DNA of 33,232 nucleotides, from NCBI RefSeq assembly GCF_028204095.1, contig NZ_JAQLOH010000012.1:1-33232 (forward strand), given 5' to 3'. The notes beneath the pieces are model-generated. The model saw only the letters and a list, made by a program, of their open reading frames with translations. It made no database searches and was not told where the DNA came from. A program made the translations under genes and the position numbers. Origin of the DNA: Candidatus Anaplasma sp. TIGMIC. Its GTDB lineage: Bacteria > Pseudomonadota > Alphaproteobacteria > Rickettsiales > Anaplasmataceae. Numbering within the stretch: the first letter of the stretch is position 1; each line of letters starts with the position of its first letter. This document shows, piece by piece, positions 1-10,163 of this stretch.

Positions 1-518
1 TTATCTTTCTAAAAATAACAAGCTCATTTCTATTCGCAATCTTATACGTTAGGTAACAGACACAATATAGTTTTATCAAATTCAAAAACGTATTCTTTTG
101 TCCTTTTTCTTAATGTTGTTCCGCTTTTAACACACCGTTATTCCCTGAGTGTTCCCGTATCATGCTGTTTCTTTCGTCTTAGTTTTTCAAAAGGACAGTA
201 TCTAAGGCTCATGCATTGGCATAATTTTTTTCTGCTTATTCCCTATCACACAATTTTGTAACTCTCCCTTTATCCACAGATACATTCGTTGCTGGGTCAG
301 TGATTTTACATACTGAAGCACATACTAGCTCAATCTTATTACGACTCGCTGTTTACCAAAGAAAGCCCACACTATACAAGATTCACTACCCTTCACTAAC
401 GAATACGTGATTCAACTGCGGATTACATACCGTTACAAAACGTACCTCACGACAACATTCACTTTAACCCAAAACCTGCATAGAGCACAAAGCTCTGAAC
501 TGTCGGGCAAGTTCTTGT
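1..518. other. Intergenic region without a recognisable gene
   Basis: AT-rich sequence with stops in all frames and no reading frame that looks like a protein. One perfect DnaA-box-like nonamer (TTATCCACA, 270-278) is present, but it is alone. A small hairpin lies just past the ispE stop and is listed separately. I see no tRNA or other RNA gene. Confidence 0.6.
482..496 (-). terminator. Weak hairpin downstream of ispE
   Basis: Read on the minus strand, AGAGC-TTTGT-GCTCT forms a perfect 5-bp stem with a 5-nt loop, about 22 nt after the ispE stop. No T-run follows directly, so this is a weak terminator candidate. Confidence 0.22.
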
Positions 519-1388
519 CTATACAGATGATGTTGTAGACTTAATAATATTCGTCCTGTACACGAACCAGTCCGGATGCACTTCCTTTATATGCTGAGCC
601 GCGGTCTCTGCAGCATATTTTTCATGAAATAGTGCAAAACACATGGCGCCACTTCCGCTCATTCGCGCAATGCAACACCCTGCCGACATCTGTAAAACCT
701 CGAGTACTTTTTGTATTTCCGGTACCAATGTTGACGCAGCATCTGTTAAATCGTTTCGGGCACCCTTAACTAGGGTTAACCAATCTATACCTTCTGATAC
801 ATCACCTATACTCACTGAAAATTTTTGTGGATTATAAAGTTGAAATACACTTTTAGTGCTGAGCTCCGACCTTGGCCCAACAAGTACAACATTTGCCGGC
901 AGAAATGAATCATCAATCAGCTTGATGTTATCTCCCATACCTGAAACGAATGCAGTCCTTGACTCTAAACACACAGGGACATCACTACCTACCCTAAAAG
1001 CCACACGCCTTGCTTCACCGTCGTTTATCCCCCATAACTTGCTTAGCAGCTTAATCGCAGCAGCAGCATCCACAGAGCCACCAGCCAAACCTGCTGATAC
1101 TGGTATGTTTTTCAAAACTTTAACATACACATTATCTGCAGTTCCTGGAGAACACCTTCTCACCAAGTGCCCTATAGAGCGCTGTATTGTATTATCTCTT
1201 CTACTTATGCCCGAAGACCCCAGAAATCTTATGCCCCTACGTTTAGAGCCAATTTCGATTTCCATTACATCATAAAGTTCGATAAAAGCAAAAACCGACT
1301 CTATCAAGTGATATCCGCAAGAGGCTTTTCCTACCACATGTAGAAACAGGTTTATCTTCGCAGGCGCGTTTATAAGGTACCTTGACAT
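519..1388 (-). CDS. ispE: 4-diphosphocytidyl-2-C-methyl-D-erythritol kinase (IspE)
   Basis: This 289-aa GHMP-family kinase phosphorylates the 2-hydroxyl of CDP-methylerythritol with ATP, a step of the cytosolic non-mevalonate (MEP) pathway that supplies isoprenoid precursors. The N-terminus carries the family motif NAPAKINLFLHV, with the active-site Lys at position 11. The ATP-binding glycine-rich loop PVSAGLAGGS is at residues 96-105. GSDVPV contains Asp136, which aligns with the catalytic Asp141 of E. coli IspE. Length matches the family (about 280-290 aa). The ATG gives the conserved N-terminus directly. The gene is divergent from dusB with about 200 bp between, so both promoters must lie there. 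No sign of damage. Confidence 0.95.
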   Translation of the reverse strand: MSRYLINAPAKINLFLHVVGKASCGYHLIESVFAFIELYDVMEIEIGSKRRGIRFLGSSGISRRDNTIQRSIGHLVRRCSPGTADNVYVKVLKNIPVSAGLAGGSVDAAAAIKLLSKLWGINDGEARRVAFRVGSDVPVCLESRTAFVSGMGDNIKLIDDSFLPANVVLVGPRSELSTKSVFQLYNPQKFSVSIGDVSEGIDWLTLVKGARNDLTDAASTLVPEIQKVLEVLQMSAGCCIARMSGSGAMCFALFHEKYAAETAAQHIKEVHPDWFVYRTNIIKSTTSSV

Positions 1389-1595
1389 CCCATACCGTTA
1401 TGTAGAACCATTCTCCGCAACCCTGTAATAACCCTTATTTGGTATATTTGTAAATAAATTATTAAAAATTTAAATAAAAAACTTTACCACACGTCCTACG
1501 TACTAATACAGGCTTATGTGAGACCGATTAGTATTGCTATAGCCGAATTTGCCCTTTATCATTCTAGCCTAGCATTTTATTATTAAGGCAACCGG

Positions 1596-2543
1596 ATGAA
1601 GAAATTCATCTCAGAATATCCTGTAATCTTAGCACCCATGTCGGGCGTAACAGACCTTCCCTACCGCACGATAGTGAGAAAATTAGGCGCTGGCTTGCTA
1701 GTATCCGAAATGGTCGCGAGTAGATCCATGATAATGAAAACACGACATAGTATGCAACGGTCAAAAGTATGTGGTAATACTTCCGTCCAGCTAGCTGGGT
1801 GCACGCCAGAAATCATGGCAGAAGCTGCGAAGATCAATGAAGATATGGGAGCACTATCCATAGACATAAATTTTGGATGTCCTGCAAAAAAGGTTGTCGA
1901 AGGATATGCGGGATCCGCACTAATGAAGGACGAAGACAATGCTGCTAGGATTATGGAGAGCGTTGTGAACGCAGTAAAGATTCCCGTGACGGTAAAGATG
2001 CGTATGGGTTGGGATGCACATAATCTTAATGCCCCAAAGCTTGCCGGGATAGCGGAAAATGTGGGAATTAAGATGATCACTGTTCATGGGCGAACTCGCA
2101 CCCAAATGTTCAGTGGGTCAGTAGATTGGGAATTTGTACGTAAGGTTAAGGAAAGAGTTAAAATACCGGTCATAGTAAATGGGGATATAAGAACACTCGA
2201 AGACGTGGTAACCGCGTTGGAGAAATCAGGGGCCGACGGCGTAATGATTGGGCGGGGTGCTTATGGAAAGCCATGGATTATAAAACATGCCCTACGGTTC
2301 CTGAAAACACGTGAGATTCTTCCAGAACCCTCTAACGACGAAAAACTCAAAATAATACTAGAGCATTACAATCTGACTCTTGATTACTACGGAGAAAGTC
2401 TTGGAGTGAAAATTTTAAGAAAGCATTTAAGCTGGTATAGCAGCGCTCATACAGATTCCTCCTACTTTAGGGCGCAAATAAATACAATGAGCGATCCTAT
2501 CGCGGTTAAGGACAAGCTAATGGAGTTTTTCCAGGCAAATTAG
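1596..2543 (+). CDS. dusB: tRNA-dihydrouridine synthase B (DusB)
   Basis: This 315-aa FMN- and NADPH-dependent enzyme reduces specific uridines in the tRNA D-loop to dihydrouridine. The N-terminus has the flavin-binding signature LAPMSGVTDLPYR. The catalytic Cys95 sits in INFGCPAKKV. FMN and phosphate contacts follow at VTVKMRMGW, TVHGRTRTQ and VNGDI, and the C-terminal helical tRNA-recognition domain ends near residue 315. Length is normal. The start is the ATG after AAGGCAACCGG, a weak ribosome-binding site. In many proteobacteria dusB is next to fis or ntr genes; here it is alone and divergent from ispE. The DusB rather than DusA/C assignment rests on the CPAKKV motif and overall look. Confidence 0.93.
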   Translation: MKKFISEYPVILAPMSGVTDLPYRTIVRKLGAGLLVSEMVASRSMIMKTRHSMQRSKVCGNTSVQLAGCTPEIMAEAAKINEDMGALSIDINFGCPAKKVVEGYAGSALMKDEDNAARIMESVVNAVKIPVTVKMRMGWDAHNLNAPKLAGIAENVGIKMITVHGRTRTQMFSGSVDWEFVRKVKERVKIPVIVNGDIRTLEDVVTALEKSGADGVMIGRGAYGKPWIIKHALRFLKTREILPEPSNDEKLKIILEHYNLTLDYYGESLGVKILRKHLSWYSSAHTDSSYFRAQINTMSDPIAVKDKLMEFFQAN

Positions 2544-2557
2544 CTGCTGTGCAAAAA

Positions 2558-2595
2558 GTAGCAAATTATTGGACACTTTGTCTAATTTGTGCTAC
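2558..2595 (+). terminator. Imperfect stem-loop after dusB
   Basis: Fifteen bases after the dusB stop, GTAGCA...AATTA...GACA pairs with TGTC...TAATTT...TGCTAC across a CTT loop, with bulges. No clear T-run follows. It may be a terminator or processing site. Confidence 0.3.
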
Positions 2596-2783
2596 GAGGG
2601 ATGCTTACCAGTTGATTTTGCATCATTGTTGCCTGCGTCTGTCATGCCGTAAGTGTGACTGATAGTTTGTGTTCTGGAAGATTATGAGTCTTTGTTGCGT
2701 GGTTCGTACTCTTTTGTTCGGTATTGTTGATAGCTTAGGCACCGACTGGTTCTATTATATTTTTTCCTTTGCAGGATTCATTG

Positions 2784-4646
2784 ATGGATAAGGAGCTTGT
2801 TAGAAGTCTGATAACTAAGGGTATCAAGCAAGGTGGCGTAGTCACGTTTGATGACATAAACGATGCTCTTTCAGATGACGAAGTTGTTACTTCCGACAGC
2901 ATAGACGAGACTATTTCTATGCTGCAGGACTCTGGTATCAGCGTACTTGACCAGAGTGACGTGGACGACGCTGATGTGGTTGCTGAGGACAGTGCCGTCA
3001 AAGACGACGAAGATGATGCGGGAATTCGCTCGTGGGATTTTGGCCAAACAGATGATCCTATACGAATGTATTTGTGTGAGATGAGTTCAGTTGAGCTTTT
3101 GTCGAGAGAGGGCGAGATTGAAATTGCAAAGAGAATCAAGTCAGAAAAAGTAAACATGCTTAGATGCATGGTAGAAGCGCCTTTGGTGCTGCGTACTTTT
3201 ATGTCGTGGCGGGACGATCTGGTAAATCAGCAGATTATGCTAAGGGACCTGATTGATCTCGACGCAAATTATCGTTGTGGTTTTCCACAACAGGGTTTTG
3301 GGGAAGACGGTGAGTATGAGGAAGGCGGAGATGGGCTACATGCGCCCGCGCAGGATGATGCTTCTGATCCTGAAATAGACGATGATACCGGTGATGAAGA
3401 CGAAGATGATGAGTCCGCTGTAGGTAACGCCTCTATCCTAGAGATGGAGAGCGCATTATTGCCTAAGGTCATTTCGATCCTTGATGCAACCATAGAGTCT
3501 GCAGAGAAAATACTGGAGATGAAAAAGCGCAAGCGTGACGGCGGGGAGTATGACGAAAAAGTTTACAACGAGCTTCACGAAAACATCTGGGATCTAGTAT
3601 CTCAGATGAAGTTGAGTGATTCTGCTGTCGCATCTGTTACGCAGCAGATATACGGTCTGAGCAAATCTATCGCGGCAGAGGAATCTTCCTTGCTAGCGCT
3701 GGTAGAGAGTTACGGGGTCGACAGAAAGAGCTTCCTGGAGGCCTATAACAACAATGCAATTAGCGAACAGGCGAATGTCTCTCCGGAGTGGAAGAATTTG
3801 TTAGACAAGGAGAAAGACACTCTTCTGGAAATGCAAAATAAGGTCAGGTTACTATCGGGTGAGGATTGTCCCGGAAGCTTTAAGGCATTGGTAGCGAAAA
3901 TGCAGAAGCATGACCGCACAGCTAATAAAGCAAAGCAGGAAATGATAAAGGCAAATCTGAGACTTGTGGTCTCGATCGCCAAAAAGTACTCTAACCGTGG
4001 TTTGCAGTTCTTGGATCTGGTCCAGGAAGGTAACATTGGCCTAATGAAGGCAGTAGATAAGTTCGACTACAAGCGTGGGTATAAGTTCTCTACATACGCA
4101 ACATGGTGGGTGAGACAGGCTATAACTAGGGCTATTGCTGATCAAGCCCGTACGATAAGGATACCTGTCCACATGATTGAGACGGTAAATAAGATCAATC
4201 GTACCTTGAGGCAGATGTTACACGAGATAGGTCGGGAACCGACGCTGGAAGAGCTATCTGCTCGGCTGAACATTAATGTAGAGAAGATTCGCAAGGTAAT
4301 GAAGATCGTCAAGGATCCTGTGAGCCTTGAGAGCCCTATAGGGGATGATGACAGCAGTACCTTTGGAGATTGTATAGAAGACAAAAGAGCCGTAAAACCG
4401 GAAAATGCTGCTGTTTTGGCGGATCTGCGTGAGATCACCACAAAAGTCCTATCTACTCTGACTCCCAAAGAAGAGAGGATATTACGGATGCGTTTTGGCA
4501 TTGGAAAAAGTGGCAAGGATCACACGTTGGAAGAAGTGGGCCGGTTGTTTAACGTGACCAGGGAACGTATTAGGCAGATTGAAGCAAAGGCTCTCCGTAA
4601 GTTGCGCCATCCAAGTCGTGCCAGAAAGCTTCGGGGTTTCTTTTAG
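2784..4646 (+). CDS. rpoD: RNA polymerase primary sigma factor (RpoD, sigma-70)
   Basis: The 620-aa housekeeping sigma factor directs RNA polymerase to -10/-35 promoters. Region 1.1 occupies about the first 80 residues. Region 1.2 begins at [12 protein letters not shown] variable non-conserved segment with a strongly acidic stretch spans about residues 174-212. Region 2 ([24 protein letters not shown]..., including [18 protein letters not shown] that melts the -10 element) spans about 390-455. Region 3 follows, and region 4 holds the helix-turn-helix ([20 protein letters not shown]), ending KLRGFF. I chose ATG 2784; an in-frame TTG at 2769 would add five residues. Neither has a strong Shine-Dalgarno. 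In most alphaproteobacteria dnaG and rpoD are adjacent on one strand, but here they face each other. Confidence 0.96.
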   Translation: MDKELVRSLITKGIKQGGVVTFDDINDALSDDEVVTSDSIDETISMLQDSGISVLDQSDVDDADVVAEDSAVKDDEDDAGIRSWDFGQTDDPIRMYLCEMSSVELLSREGEIEIAKRIKSEKVNMLRCMVEAPLVLRTFMSWRDDLVNQQIMLRDLIDLDANYRCGFPQQGFGEDGEYEEGGDGLHAPAQDDASDPEIDDDTGDEDEDDESAVGNASILEMESALLPKVISILDATIESAEKILEMKKRKRDGGEYDEKVYNELHENIWDLVSQMKLSDSAVASVTQQIYGLSKSIAAEESSLLALVESYGVDRKSFLEAYNNNAISEQANVSPEWKNLLDKEKDTLLEMQNKVRLLSGEDCPGSFKALVAKMQKHDRTANKAKQEMIKANLRLVVSIAKKYSNRGLQFLDLVQEGNIGLMKAVDKFDYKRGYKFSTYATWWVRQAITRAIADQARTIRIPVHMIETVNKINRTLRQMLHEIGREPTLEELSARLNINVEKIRKVMKIVKDPVSLESPIGDDDSSTFGDCIEDKRAVKPENAAVLADLREITTKVLSTLTPKEERILRMRFGIGKSGKDHTLEEVGRLFNVTRERIRQIEAKALRKLRHPSRARKLRGFF

Positions 4647-5949
4647 TAGTTGAACAAACTTGGAGCATTGCTTCACGTGTTATTGAAACCTACGTGGCGT
4701 TTTGCGTCCTTTTGCAGGGTGTTTCGTTACGTTTAACAACTGCTTGTGCTGCAAGTTGGGCATCTGGGGGCCTGTATGCTATGCCTATTACCTGGTATCT
4801 AGCACTAGAACTGCAGATTAGACATATACTGTGGCGCACTTCGGTGAGTGGTGAAAATTTTCACGGTGATAAGCTCCACCCAAACGCGTACTGGCCAGAC
4901 TTTCAAACCATAAAGTATCTCACGGGCATGAATGTTGTGTAACTCGCTTCACGGTATTGCACGGCAAAAACTTTCACATTCTCCGAGCTATTGAGCCAAA
5001 CGCTTTCACAATAACGGGGTTAACACCCAAGACCACCAATACTTTAACTCTGGTATCAGCTTCCGTTTGTGTGTGTGTGGGGGGGGGGGAGTTCCAGAAC
5101 GTGAATAAAATAAACTAGCATGCCTGTATTTGTACAGCGATACAAGATGGGATACCGTGCGACACTTTGTGAAGATTAACTTGTGCAACAATTGCACCAT
5201 TCACGGAAGGTGGTACAACTTATCTATTCTCATAGCTGTCCGTAGGCAATCATTGCCCAAATTTTTTGGCACTGTGTCCCGAATGCCCGGCACATGGAGG
5301 CATCTTTAGTGACCTCTGTCCAACGAGTTATAATTAGTTTCTACAAAAAATAGTTGCAGAAATATTCGGAAAGATAACACCGCTTGTGGGACATAGAATG
5401 TAGTTAGAGAAATGCCTAAAGCCATATGGCACAACCTATAAATTTATGGACGCTCTCTGCTCCAGGCCCTCCACTGAAGCGTAAATTAAAGAAACAGTCC
5501 TAAAAAATTCACCAAATGAAAAACTGAGAAATACTCGTAAGCATATTGTATGCAAGATCACTAGTAACTTTAATGGTCACCTCTTTTGTAAACGTGAAAA
5601 ACATGCTTAATGTACATAAATAAAGATTACTATCCCAATATGTTACGAGCAGAAATAGATATATAAATTTAGTTTTTAGCGGTGTAGCAGCAGTGAAAGC
5701 CTCTTTTATCTCTACAAGTGGCAGACCCTTCATATTCGTAAGTACTTAGCTCTCTTTATGTTGAACGAAATCGCAGTCTATTCTGTATGCACGTTGCCGT
5801 GTACGCTCTGCACGCATGCAGAGGAATTTTGAAAATAGACAATTAGATACAAGCTCTCGAAACTGTCCTTTATTGCACTTAAACAAAATAATTCCAGAAG
5901 TTCAAATAGAAGCCCGTGAACCGTAAACTTATAGACCTGTACCGGAACA
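4647..5949. other. Intergenic region between rpoD and dnaG, with decayed sequence
   Basis: No convincing gene is present; open frames (for example 4694-4942) are short, Cys/Trp-rich and lack ribosome-binding sites. A (TG)6-G11 tract lies in the middle (listed separately). Two short minus-strand frames, starting near 5733 and 5981, both begin with MKGL. The second overlaps the decayed dnaG repeat array, so at least part of this gap is probably degraded dnaG-derived DNA. Confidence 0.5.
5068..5089. repeat. (TG)6 followed by an 11-base G homopolymer
   Basis: T and G alternate from 5068 to 5079 and a run of 11 G spans 5079-5089. Such tracts change length by slipped-strand mispairing. It lies in a non-coding gap, 420 bp downstream of rpoD, with no gene start close by on either strand. 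Confidence 0.9.
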
Positions 5950-6331
5950 CCTGTAACAACTACTTCGGCAAGCCCCTTCATCTCCCAGCATGTTCCGAAA
6001 TATTGAAGACTGGATAATCCCGATCTTCGGGCCCAAGCCTTACAGTTTGCTATTACACATACAGAAAACTATATGTGATTCAAAACTGATGGAACACGTA
6101 ATACAGTACTTTACGCAGTGGCAACATAATGTAGAGTCAGCACTCCACAAATTTTTAAACTTCTCATCCATCTCTCTGGCATGTTCTGAGAGATTTAAGA
6201 CTGAATCATCCCTGCCTTCAGACCGAAGCATTACAATTTGCTACTGTCCATATGGAGAACTATTGCGATTAAACACTGACGGAAAATGCGATACAGAACT
6301 TTATGCAGTAACTACATGATACGGATTCTAG
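5950..6331 (-). repeat. Two degenerate tandem copies of the dnaG 3' end (~191-bp period)
   Basis: The block holding the last ~35 codons of dnaG plus adjoining sequence recurs twice beyond the dnaG stop. Anchor words GCATGTTCTGA (6371, in dnaG), GCATGTTCTGA (6179) and GCATGTTCCGA (5988) are spaced 192 and 191 bp. A second set, TTTACAATTTGC, ATTACAATTTGC and CTTACAGTTTGC, follows each anchor by about the same distance. Read on the minus strand, the nearer copy still encodes NLSEHARE, DEK and NLW in register with the DnaG C-terminus; the outer copy is more eroded. The segments between, about 6048-6135 and 6240-6327, also resemble each other. The copies have no start or stop of their own and are best seen as duplication debris. 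Confidence 0.8.
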
Positions 6332-8157
6332 CACTGCCACAAATTTCTCAACTTCTCATCTATCTCCCTGGCATGTTCTGAAAGATTAAAGGCCAGATCA
6401 TTCCTGCCTTCAAGCCTGAGTTTTACAATTTGCTGATGTATGTCGCTCAACTGCTTTGAGAGCATAAGCTTTTCCCACTCTCTCTTGGCGAGTTTTACTG
6501 TATCTTCATCGCAATTTTTGTTCGTTAAAAACGCACAGCCGGTATTGCACATAAAATTCGTTATCTCATCTACAACCTTTTTGAATTGCGCTCCTCTGAG
6601 ACATAGCTGTTCTAATAGTGACTGCTTGGTAGACGAGGACTCTCCCCTGCTTTTGATGTCTACTATGTTCTGTTGCAGCAATCCTCTATCGGCGTTGGTG
6701 GACAAGTCCATGCCTGCAAATTGTTCAAATACCACCTTATCATCAAGGATTTTTGGACACTCTATGACAATATACATTGCACGCATTTGGCAATTTTCTT
6801 CAGCACATACCTGCAGGGAAACTCCTCTTAATCTGTTATGCGCTACAGAAGCATCCCCCTGTATCTTGCTGTAGTTATTACCAGTGCGAAAGCCCGGTTT
6901 TCTGTAGTTCTGTAGAGCTCTCATCTGATGGTAGAAAAAATTCCTGAAATGCCTAGCAACGCTGGAATCTTGTATTGCAGATGTATACTCTCTCATCTTA
7001 TTTTCAAGCATCATACACTGTTCTGGCTTCACTCTGTCACTTACAATCCCATGATTAACTAGTTCATACTCCCAAATAAATTCTGAAAGCAGCTTTGCAT
7101 TTTCTATAAGATTTTTGACAAACTCCACACCGTGAGTAACACAAACATCGTAAGGATCCTTGCCTTCTTGACCAGTGATAAACCTTACACTTTGTCCGGA
7201 TTTGACCATTGAGACCGCAAGATGTGCTATCTTTACAGATGCCTTTAGCCCAGCATGATCGCCGTCAAGCCATACAATTATCTCAGGTACAATGCTCCAA
7301 ATGTTTCTGAAGTGGAACTCAGTCATAGCAGTCCCCAACAAAGCTACAACATTGTGCACACCCATTTGGCTAAGTATTAAAACATCCATGTACCCCTCAA
7401 CAACTATGATGCTCCCCAACTTCTTTGCATGGCCCAAAGCTAAGTGGATACCATAGGTGCTTTCGCGCTTTTTGAATAATGCATTCTCCGCAGAATTTAG
7501 GTACTTCGGAGTATGTTCAGGATTAATAGACCTTCCCCCAAGAGAAATAACTTTCCCCATGTAGTTACATATAGGAAAGATGATCCTGTTATACAGACAG
7601 TCTTGCCCATTTCGGCTAAGTAGACCTGCATCTTGTATTTTCTCTATGCCAATACCTAGTGATAAAAGGTAAGTCTTGATGCCACCCGCTGGAACATACC
7701 CCAACCTGAACCTCTTGATCGTGCCGTCAGTGATCCCTCTTTCCCGCAAATACGAAAGTGCAACTTTGGACTCGCACAGCTGCTGAGAAAGCCATATAAC
7801 CGCTTTGTCCATCAGCGAACACAAAGAAAGGTCTTGTGCTTCCTCGTCGCTCCTATGAGTAATGAGCTCAACACCATATAATTCCGCCAAGTACTGCATG
7901 GCCTGTTTAAAATCAAGGCCCTCCGTATCTGACACAAATTGTATTACGTCACCCTTGGCACCACAGCCAAAACAGTAAAACAGCTCGTTATCACAGTTAA
8001 CATTGAAAGAAGGTGTTTTTTCAGGATGAAATGGGCACAAACCAACGTAGCTGTTCCCCCTCTTTGTTAGTTTGATCTTTGCCGACACTACGTCGATCAA
8101 CCTAACTTTGCTGCGAAGCAGAGTTACGTTATCAGGAGTAGAATTGGTGCTGTGCAT
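6328..8157 (-). CDS. dnaG: DNA primase (DnaG)
   Basis: The 609-aa primase synthesises the RNA primers for DNA replication and works with the DnaB helicase at the fork. The N-terminal zinc ribbon has ligands Cys41, His44, Cys62 and Cys65 (CPFH...CFGC). The TOPRIM catalytic core contains IIVVEGYMD with its conserved Glu and VWLDGDHAG with the metal-binding Asp pair. The divergent C-terminal third is the expected helicase-binding domain. Length is typical of the family. I chose the ATG at 8157, just before the conserved start of the zinc domain; another ATG at 8202 would add 15 residues that look unrelated to DnaG. The gene lies 190 bp downstream of midA on the same strand. Its 3' end is repeated in decayed form just beyond the stop. 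Confidence 0.95.
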   Translation of the reverse strand: MHSTNSTPDNVTLLRSKVRLIDVVSAKIKLTKRGNSYVGLCPFHPEKTPSFNVNCDNELFYCFGCGAKGDVIQFVSDTEGLDFKQAMQYLAELYGVELITHRSDEEAQDLSLCSLMDKAVIWLSQQLCESKVALSYLRERGITDGTIKRFRLGYVPAGGIKTYLLSLGIGIEKIQDAGLLSRNGQDCLYNRIIFPICNYMGKVISLGGRSINPEHTPKYLNSAENALFKKRESTYGIHLALGHAKKLGSIIVVEGYMDVLILSQMGVHNVVALLGTAMTEFHFRNIWSIVPEIIVWLDGDHAGLKASVKIAHLAVSMVKSGQSVRFITGQEGKDPYDVCVTHGVEFVKNLIENAKLLSEFIWEYELVNHGIVSDRVKPEQCMMLENKMREYTSAIQDSSVARHFRNFFYHQMRALQNYRKPGFRTGNNYSKIQGDASVAHNRLRGVSLQVCAEENCQMRAMYIVIECPKILDDKVVFEQFAGMDLSTNADRGLLQQNIVDIKSRGESSSTKQSLLEQLCLRGAQFKKVVDEITNFMCNTGCAFLTNKNCDEDTVKLAKREWEKLMLSKQLSDIHQQIVKLRLEGRNDLAFNLSEHAREIDEKLRNLWQC

Positions 8158-8347
8158 GAAATAAGACCCCACGTAACACGAAACATTATATCCCTGACGC
8201 ATTCACTTGTCACACAAGTAGATCTTGGTGCAGGATCTCTTAAATCAACTTTGAGTATCTGCATTTTGTGCAAATCTAGGTCACTAGAAAACATCGCGGT
8301 ATGACATCAACACTGTTCTAAAAGGTGCTAAAAGCGACCACTAGTTA

Positions 8348-9379
8348 CTACGATTTTGTAGAGTGCATTAGCAAAACCTTGAACAAGGTGCCCATGTTTT
8401 CTGTAAGCCGCAAAAACCCACTTCTAAGATCTGATGCCTGCTTCGCCGATGCATTCCTTAAAAGCACGTCTAGCCTTTCTCTTATACCATATCGATAAAG
8501 AAATTCACGCTGCGTCATAACCGTGCACATAACCTGCTTTAAGGCCTTCTGTAATGCGCCGAAATTAACGCACGCGGATATATCGCATTGTCCAACGTGC
8601 TCCAAAAAGCTACAGTACTGATGATCTTTCACAGCCTGAATGGTGCTTTTATAAATTGGCTGTAAATACCCGTAGTCCACTATTAAACATGCTCCACCAT
8701 TGCGTAACATCATACCCTCTATATGGGTAAGAATCGCAGTTGCAGCTTGGCACGTTTCTACTATGCCTCCCTCAGGAACACCATGTTCCTCTACCAAGTG
8801 GCTCGTAACAACATCTATAACACTTAGCCCCTCTGGCTTGGAACAAACCTTACGCTCGCACCATGTGCCTCCCTTGAAGACAAATTGCTTGATGGGCAGA
8901 GCGTCAAAAAACTCATTCGCTATTACTAGCACTGGCATGTCTGGCACGTCAGCAATGCTGTTATGCCAAAAAACTTCTCTGTGCTGCATGGCCTCTTTCA
9001 AGGTATCCCGCTGCGCAGTTTGTAACACAGGGCTGATTTCAACTAAGTGCACTTCTAGAAGCCTGTCGTACTGCGGAAACCTACGCATCACCCTCAAGAT
9101 ATCACACATAAGAGTGCCCCTACCCGGCCCAAGTTCAAGCAAAACAAACTTCTCAGCAATGTTCATCATTTCAAGATATTGTAGAAGCCACACAGCCACT
9201 GTTTCCCCAAACAGTTGGCTTATATCTGAAGATGTTATAAAATCTCCATCCTGTCCGAAGGGCATTTGCGTCATGTAATACCCTACCCCTTCGCGGTATA
9301 GTGCTTCACTCATAAATTTATCTATGGGTACAGTGTTACCTTCTGCAAAAATTAGGTCCTTAACGCTTTGACCGTACAT
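8348..9379 (-). CDS. SAM-dependent methyltransferase, MidA/NDUFAF7 family (COG1565)
   Basis: This 343-aa protein belongs to the family of mitochondrial NDUFAF7/MidA, an arginine methyltransferase needed for assembly of respiratory complex I. The family pattern is clear: FMSEALYREGVGYYM near the N-terminus, GDFITSSDISQLFGE at 45-59, the SAM-binding glycine loop LELGPGRGT at 81-89, and a central NEFFDALPIKQFV block. C-terminal residues are more variable, as is usual. Start: ATG with GAGGG about 11 nt upstream. The bacterial substrate is not established; a role in complex I biogenesis is inferred from the mitochondrial homologue. It precedes dnaG on the same strand, but the 190-bp gap argues against tight coupling. 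Confidence 0.88.
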   Translation of the reverse strand: MYGQSVKDLIFAEGNTVPIDKFMSEALYREGVGYYMTQMPFGQDGDFITSSDISQLFGETVAVWLLQYLEMMNIAEKFVLLELGPGRGTLMCDILRVMRRFPQYDRLLEVHLVEISPVLQTAQRDTLKEAMQHREVFWHNSIADVPDMPVLVIANEFFDALPIKQFVFKGGTWCERKVCSKPEGLSVIDVVTSHLVEEHGVPEGGIVETCQAATAILTHIEGMMLRNGGACLIVDYGYLQPIYKSTIQAVKDHQYCSFLEHVGQCDISACVNFGALQKALKQVMCTVMTQREFLYRYGIRERLDVLLRNASAKQASDLRSGFLRLTENMGTLFKVLLMHSTKS

Positions 9380-10163
9380 TTTACCGTACTACCCTCTGAG
9401 AATGCGGCTCACATATATTCCTATCACATAACACAAATATAAGTCTTCATTAAATGCATCACGTGACCCTACACGCGCTGTGGAACTCTAGTGGCCCAGT
9501 GTCTTAGCTTTATCGATATACTGGCACGATAATACTAAGCCGCACTAATGCTATATAACGTAGAGTTTTGAAGAATCCGAGGAAGTGGGACACATTCTTA
9601 GAGCAAGCTATCATAACCACGCTTTGCTATTAGGACGAAGAAGAACTCCACTGATACACCATAGCGCGTTTTAGCCAAATGTGCACTTGACCGCGCTTAC
9701 AGTAGATATGGTAGATTGTATACCTCTAAGGTTTTGCCGCCACATCTTTTGGCATTTAACTAATAAGGCAATTATTGCCGTCAAAAAGAACCGGTCAAAA
9801 TCACGAACAGCAGATCTTAAGTTGCAAGCCGGAAAATCGCCCTTAAGGTATGTTCCGACACATGCAGATAGCACGGTTTGATAAGTAAGAGAAAACGGAC
9901 TCAGCGGATCAGCCTACTCAGAATAGAGTGGCCCACACCAATGCCATGATGTACCACATTGTCTGTAGAAAACACATTCACCAGTATGTTAACCCATACA
10001 TTACTACAACCTGTTAGACTACGTATATGGTAGCCGCATGTGCTTCTGTAAAATCCGTCGTCCCTTACCTACCAGCCAAGGTCTGTTCTTTTTGTGCTGC
10101 ATCGTAGATCAAAACCTGATAGATAGGTTGGACTTTTAATTCTGAATTGTGGAGTACTCTGCC
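9380..10163. other. Intergenic region, no gene seen
   Basis: Open frames on both strands around 9671-9881 overlap one another and have no recognisable motif or ribosome-binding site. The region must hold the promoters of midA (minus) and the DUF2610 gene (plus). I see no RNA gene. Confidence 0.5.

Noticed and set aside
270-278. Perfect DnaA box (TTATCCACA) suggesting a replication origin
   Set aside because: It is a single box; no further boxes, no AT-rich unwinding element and no origin-linked genes nearby.
4694-4942. 82-codon frame after rpoD
   Set aside because: No ribosome-binding site or domain, Cys/Trp-rich composition typical of non-coding frames.
6040-6231. 63-codon minus-strand frame as a separate gene
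   Set aside because: It is a decayed copy of the dnaG 3' end read in the old frame, not an independent gene.
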